The notes beneath the pieces are model-generated. The model made no database searches and was not told where the DNA came from. It saw nothing but the letters and a program-made list of their open reading frames with translations. Position numbers and translations under genes: made by a program. This document shows positions 61,146-64,000 of a DNA stretch of 64,000 nt, piece after piece. Origin of the DNA: Janthinobacterium aquaticum (GTDB lineage Bacteria; Pseudomonadota; Gammaproteobacteria; Burkholderiales; Burkholderiaceae_D). How positions within the stretch are numbered: the first letter of the stretch is position 1; each line of letters opens with the position of its first letter. Location of the stretch: NCBI RefSeq assembly GCF_009208565.1, contig NZ_WFLK01000010.1, positions 62,001-126,000 of the forward strand, written 5' to 3'.

Positions 61146-64000
61146 ATGATAGGCGCAATTTCGCAGTTGATCGGCAAGCTGACGGTGGGGCGCAAGCTGG
61201 CGCTGATTTATTTTCTCGATCTGTCGGCGGTGATTTTTATCTCCGGCATCCTGATCAACGAAAAATATATCGCCATCGATTTTTCGCGCAAGGAACTGGC
61301 CGGCAGCAGCTATATCGCCACCATTCGCGACACCCTGCTGCAGCTGTCGCTGGCGCCCGCCGGCGAACATGCAGCCGGTGCGCAGCGCATCGATGCGGCG
61401 CAGGCGCGCTTCGGCAAGGACATGGGCAGCGGCGAGCCGAGCGCCGTCTTTGCCGCGCAGTTGCGCGCCGATGCCGCGCTGCCAGCGCTATCGAGCTCGG
61501 ATGCCCCGACCACGCCGCCGCGCTTTGAAGCGGGACGCGAACTGCTCACGCGCGTGGGCAACCAGTCCAACCTGATCCTCGACCCCGATCTCGATACCTA
61601 CTACACCATGTCGCTGGTGATCTTGCGCTTTCCGGAACTGCTCGAAGTGCTCGACGCCACGCGTGCGCTGTCACGCGCCATGGTGCATGCCGACGGTGCG
61701 CAGCGCCAGCGCATGCAGACCCAGTTCCTGATCCTGGAAGGCCGCATGGACGCCATCATGGCCGGCGTGCGCAGCGACTACACCGAAGCCTACCAGGCCA
61801 GCCCGCCGCTGCTCAAGGCGCACCTGCAGGCTTCGCAGCAGGCGCTGCAGCAGGCGGTGGCGCAGTTCCGCCACGCCGCGCAAGGCGACACCGTGGTGCG
61901 CATCGAACGCCAGCACGCCCAATCGGTGCGCGCATTGCAGCAGGCATGGCAGAGCGCGCAGCAGCAGCTCGATCGCCTGATCGGCCTGCGCATCGACGGC
62001 TTTTTCACGCGCATGTGGCTGCACCTGGGTACCGCCGTGCTGCTGCTGGTGCTGATACTGGGGCTGGTGTTTTTCGTGGCGCGCCAGATCGCCCTGCCGA
62101 TCCGCCGCCTGGCGCGCGTGGCGCAGGAGGTGCGCGAAACGGGCGACCATAGCCTGCGCGCGCAGTGGCACAGTGCTGATGAAATCGGCCGTCTGGTCAG
62201 CGCCTTTAACAGCATGCTGCAGCAGCTCGATTTCCAGCGCGTGGCGCAGCAGGAACTGGTGGCGCGCGCCAGCTCGTTCGACGCGCAGCGCCAGCTGGTC
62301 GATGCCATCCCGATTCCGCTGATGGTCACCTCGATACCGGATCACCAGGTTCTGCACGCCAACCAGGCCGCGCACGCCTGGCAGCAGGGGCTCGAACGCG
62401 ATCCGTGGGTGCGCGGCATGCCGGCCGAAGCCCGCTCGCGCTTTTTCCAGCGCCTCAGCGACCTCGAAGCGGTCGATGAATTCGAGGTGCTGTGGCAAGG
62501 CGGCGGCGCGCCCACCTGGGCCTTGATTTCGGCGCGCCTGATCAGCTACCAGGGCCAGCGCGCCGTGCTGTCGACCTTCACGCCAATCAGCCGCATCAAG
62601 CTGATGGAGTCGCGCCTGGAACTGTGGGCCAAGGTATTCGAGGCGTCGGCTGAAAGCCTGATCGTGATGGACGCCGACATGCGCATCATGACCGTCAACC
62701 AGGCCTTCCGGCGCCACGCGCTGTACGATATGGTGGAACTGATCGGCAAGCGTCCGTCGTTTTTGCTGTCGCCAAAAAACAGCCCCGAGCAGCTCGACAG
62801 CCTGCGCCAGACGCTGGCGCGGCGCGGCTACTGGCAGGGCGAAATCTGGATACAGCGCAAGTCGCAGGAAGCCTATCCGGCCTGGCTGGTGATGAACGCG
62901 GTACGCGACCTCGATGGCGTGACCACTCACTTTATCGCCAGTTCGCTCGATATCAGCGAACGCAAGGCCAGCGAGCGCCAGATCGAGCACATGGCGCACC
63001 ACGATGCGCTGACCGGCCTGGCCAACCGCCATGTGTCGAACCTGCGCCTGGCCGCCGCGATTGCGCAGGCGCGCCGCAGCGGCGAGAAGGTCGGCGTGCT
63101 GTTCATTGACCTCGACCGCTTCAAGAACGTCAACGACGCGCTGGGCCACCATGTCGGCGACGCGCTGCTGCAGTCGGTCTCGACGCGCTTGCTGCAGTTG
63201 GTGCGCGAAGGCGACACCGTCAGCCGCCTGGGCGGCGACGAATTCGTGGTGATCGTCAATGGCCTCGAGCAGATCGAAGCCATCGAAACGCTGCTTGAAA
63301 CGCGTTTGATACCGGCCATGCGCGCGCCGCACCAGGTAGCCGGCAGCGAGCTGTATGTGTCGTGCAGCGTGGGGGTGGCCATCTACCCGGACCACGGCGC
63401 CGACCTCGATACGCTGATGCGCCACGCCGACGCCGCCATGTACCAGGCCAAGAGCGGCGGACGCGATCATGCACGCATATTTACGCCGCAGCTGCATGAA
63501 GAGCAGTTTCAGCATCTGCACCTGGAAAGCGATCTGCGCCAGGCCATCGACGCCGGCCAGTTGCAGCTGCACTACCAGCCGCGCATCGACGCCAGGAGCG
63601 GCTGCCTGAACGGCGTGGAATGCCTGCTGCGCTGGCAGCATCCGCAGCGCGGCCTGATCATGCCCGACAGCTTTATCGCGCTCGCTGAGGAGTCGGGGCT
63701 GATCGTGCCGATCGGCGCCTGGGTGATACGCGAAGCGTGCCGCCAGCAACTTGCCTGGCGCGCTGCCGGCATCGGCGACATTGCCGTGTCGATCAATCTG
63801 TCGGCGGTGCAGCTGAAAGCCGGCGACCTGCTGGCCACCCTGCGCGAGGTGCTGCAGACGTATCCGGTGACGCCGGGACTGATCGAATTCGAACTGACCG
63901 AATCGACCCTGATGGACAATGCCGAACACACCATCGCCACCCTGCACGCCATCAAGCAGCTGGGCTTTGCACTGGCCATCGACGACTTCGGCACCGGCTA
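61146..64000 (+). CDS. HAMP-PAS-GGDEF-EAL cyclic-di-GMP protein, cut by window end
   Basis: 951 residues visible. The N-terminal helix and periplasmic helical sensor run to about residue 285. A second membrane helix follows (LHLGTAVLLLVLILGLVFFV), then HAMP (IRRLARVAQEVRETGD) and two PAS-like regions (second around WAKVFEASAESLIVMDADMR). GGDEF is intact at residue 696 (SRLGGDEF) and has an RxxD inhibitory site (REGD) five residues before it. The EAL domain starts LHYQPRIDARSG; the catalytic motif is ECL instead of EAL, but Glu is kept, with INLSAVQL, ELTES and DDFGTG. AAGG is seven bases before ATG. Confidence 0.93.
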   Translation, partial: MIGAISQLIGKLTVGRKLALIYFLDLSAVIFISGILINEKYIAIDFSRKELAGSSYIATIRDTLLQLSLAPAGEHAAGAQRIDAAQARFGKDMGSGEPSAVFAAQLRADAALPALSSSDAPTTPPRFEAGRELLTRVGNQSNLILDPDLDTYYTMSLVILRFPELLEVLDATRALSRAMVHADGAQRQRMQTQFLILEGRMDAIMAGVRSDYTEAYQASPPLLKAHLQASQQALQQAVAQFRHAAQGDTVVRIERQHAQSVRALQQAWQSAQQQLDRLIGLRIDGFFTRMWLHLGTAVLLLVLILGLVFFVARQIALPIRRLARVAQEVRETGDHSLRAQWHSADEIGRLVSAFNSMLQQLDFQRVAQQELVARASSFDAQRQLVDAIPIPLMVTSIPDHQVLHANQAAHAWQQGLERDPWVRGMPAEARSRFFQRLSDLEAVDEFEVLWQGGGAPTWALISARLISYQGQRAVLSTFTPISRIKLMESRLELWAKVFEASAESLIVMDADMRIMTVNQAFRRHALYDMVELIGKRPSFLLSPKNSPEQLDSLRQTLARRGYWQGEIWIQRKSQEAYPAWLVMNAVRDLDGVTTHFIASSLDISERKASERQIEHMAHHDALTGLANRHVSNLRLAAAIAQARRSGEKVGVLFIDLDRFKNVNDALGHHVGDALLQSVSTRLLQLVREGDTVSRLGGDEFVVIVNGLEQIEAIETLLETRLIPAMRAPHQVAGSELYVSCSVGVAIYPDHGADLDTLMRHADAAMYQAKSGGRDHARIFTPQLHEEQFQHLHLESDLRQAIDAGQLQLHYQPRIDARSGCLNGVECLLRWQHPQRGLIMPDSFIALAEESGLIVPIGAWVIREACRQQLAWRAAGIGDIAVSINLSAVQLKAGDLLATLREVLQTYPVTPGLIEFELTESTLMDNAEHTIATLHAIKQLGFALAIDDFGTG

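Noticed and set aside
61671-63947. 758-residue open frame on the minus strand opposite the GGDEF/EAL gene
   Set aside because: The plus-strand frame holds membrane helices, HAMP, GGDEF and EAL motifs; the minus frame has no recognisable features.
1-64000. tRNA, rRNA and prophage genes
   Set aside because: None recognised on reading either strand; no structural tRNA cloverleaf or phage gene block was seen, though a dedicated search was not possible.

Overview
The window is about 64 kb of high-GC bacterial chromosome that fits an Oxalobacteraceae betaproteobacterium of the Janthinobacterium/Duganella/Massilia type. This is inferred from gene content and order: the leuC-entericidin-leuD-leuB-asd-fimV-truA block, a hemP/DUF2325 group, cyanophycin genes, many two-component proteins, and the style of the intergenic palindromes. 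No rRNA, tRNA, CRISPR array, prophage or insertion sequence was recognised. Genes are densely packed, with many ATGA or TAATG translational couplings.

Layout. 1-8293 (minus): leucine/aspartate-family biosynthesis (leuC, a small entericidin-like lipoprotein, leuD, leuB, asd), then fimV and the start of truA. 8507-11304 (minus): a two-gene cheZ-cheA unit closed by a terminator. 11665-14214 (plus): a perfect FNR-type box, a universal stress protein, an orphan NarL/FixJ response regulator and a Crp/FNR regulator. 14301-16214 (plus): Fur box, hemP, a small unknown protein and a DUF2325 protein. 16316-21494 (minus): glutathione peroxidase and a Fur-controlled five-gene extracytosolic flavin operon (PepSY, DUF2271, DUF4198, ApbE, flavoprotein reductase). 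21686-23558: PPOX-type stress protein, DUF2239 protein with a conspicuous operator/promoter, and two small hydrophilic proteins, one with KGG motifs. 23721-31345 (minus): the four-gene Lhr-Core/ligase/exonuclease/metallophosphoesterase repair cluster with a RecQ helicase upstream. 31479-38086 (minus): a MAPEG protein and a cheR-cheB-REC/kinase-PAS/hybrid kinase signalling unit. 38219-41654: aldo/keto reductase with divergent LysR regulator, free Met-sulfoxide reductase, EamA transporter. 41809-44271: a large protein joining a ten-site cysteine array, membrane helices and Sel1 repeats. 44423-48565: map, tetR with a perfect palindromic operator, marR and a ClC transporter. 48628-50242: a short AT-richer islet of three small genes. 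50281-50682: a duplicated palindromic element. 50727-60933: AMP nucleosidase, then a cyanophycin locus: a PPTase/DUF1854/ABC transporter operon divergent from cphA2-like and cphA genes. 61146-64000: a HAMP-PAS-GGDEF-EAL protein cut by the window edge.

Two repeat families occupy the gaps. One (GTAGGTCGGATTA type, four loci) lies mostly at 3' ends of genes and supplies the fimV stop codon. The other is a longer palindrome whose copies differ by loss of the hairpin tip. The most interesting places for new biology are the Fur-linked flavinylation operon, the cyanophycin locus with its P-loop-less synthetase and unexplained transporter, the cysteine-array/Sel1 protein, and several well-formed operators of unknown regulators.
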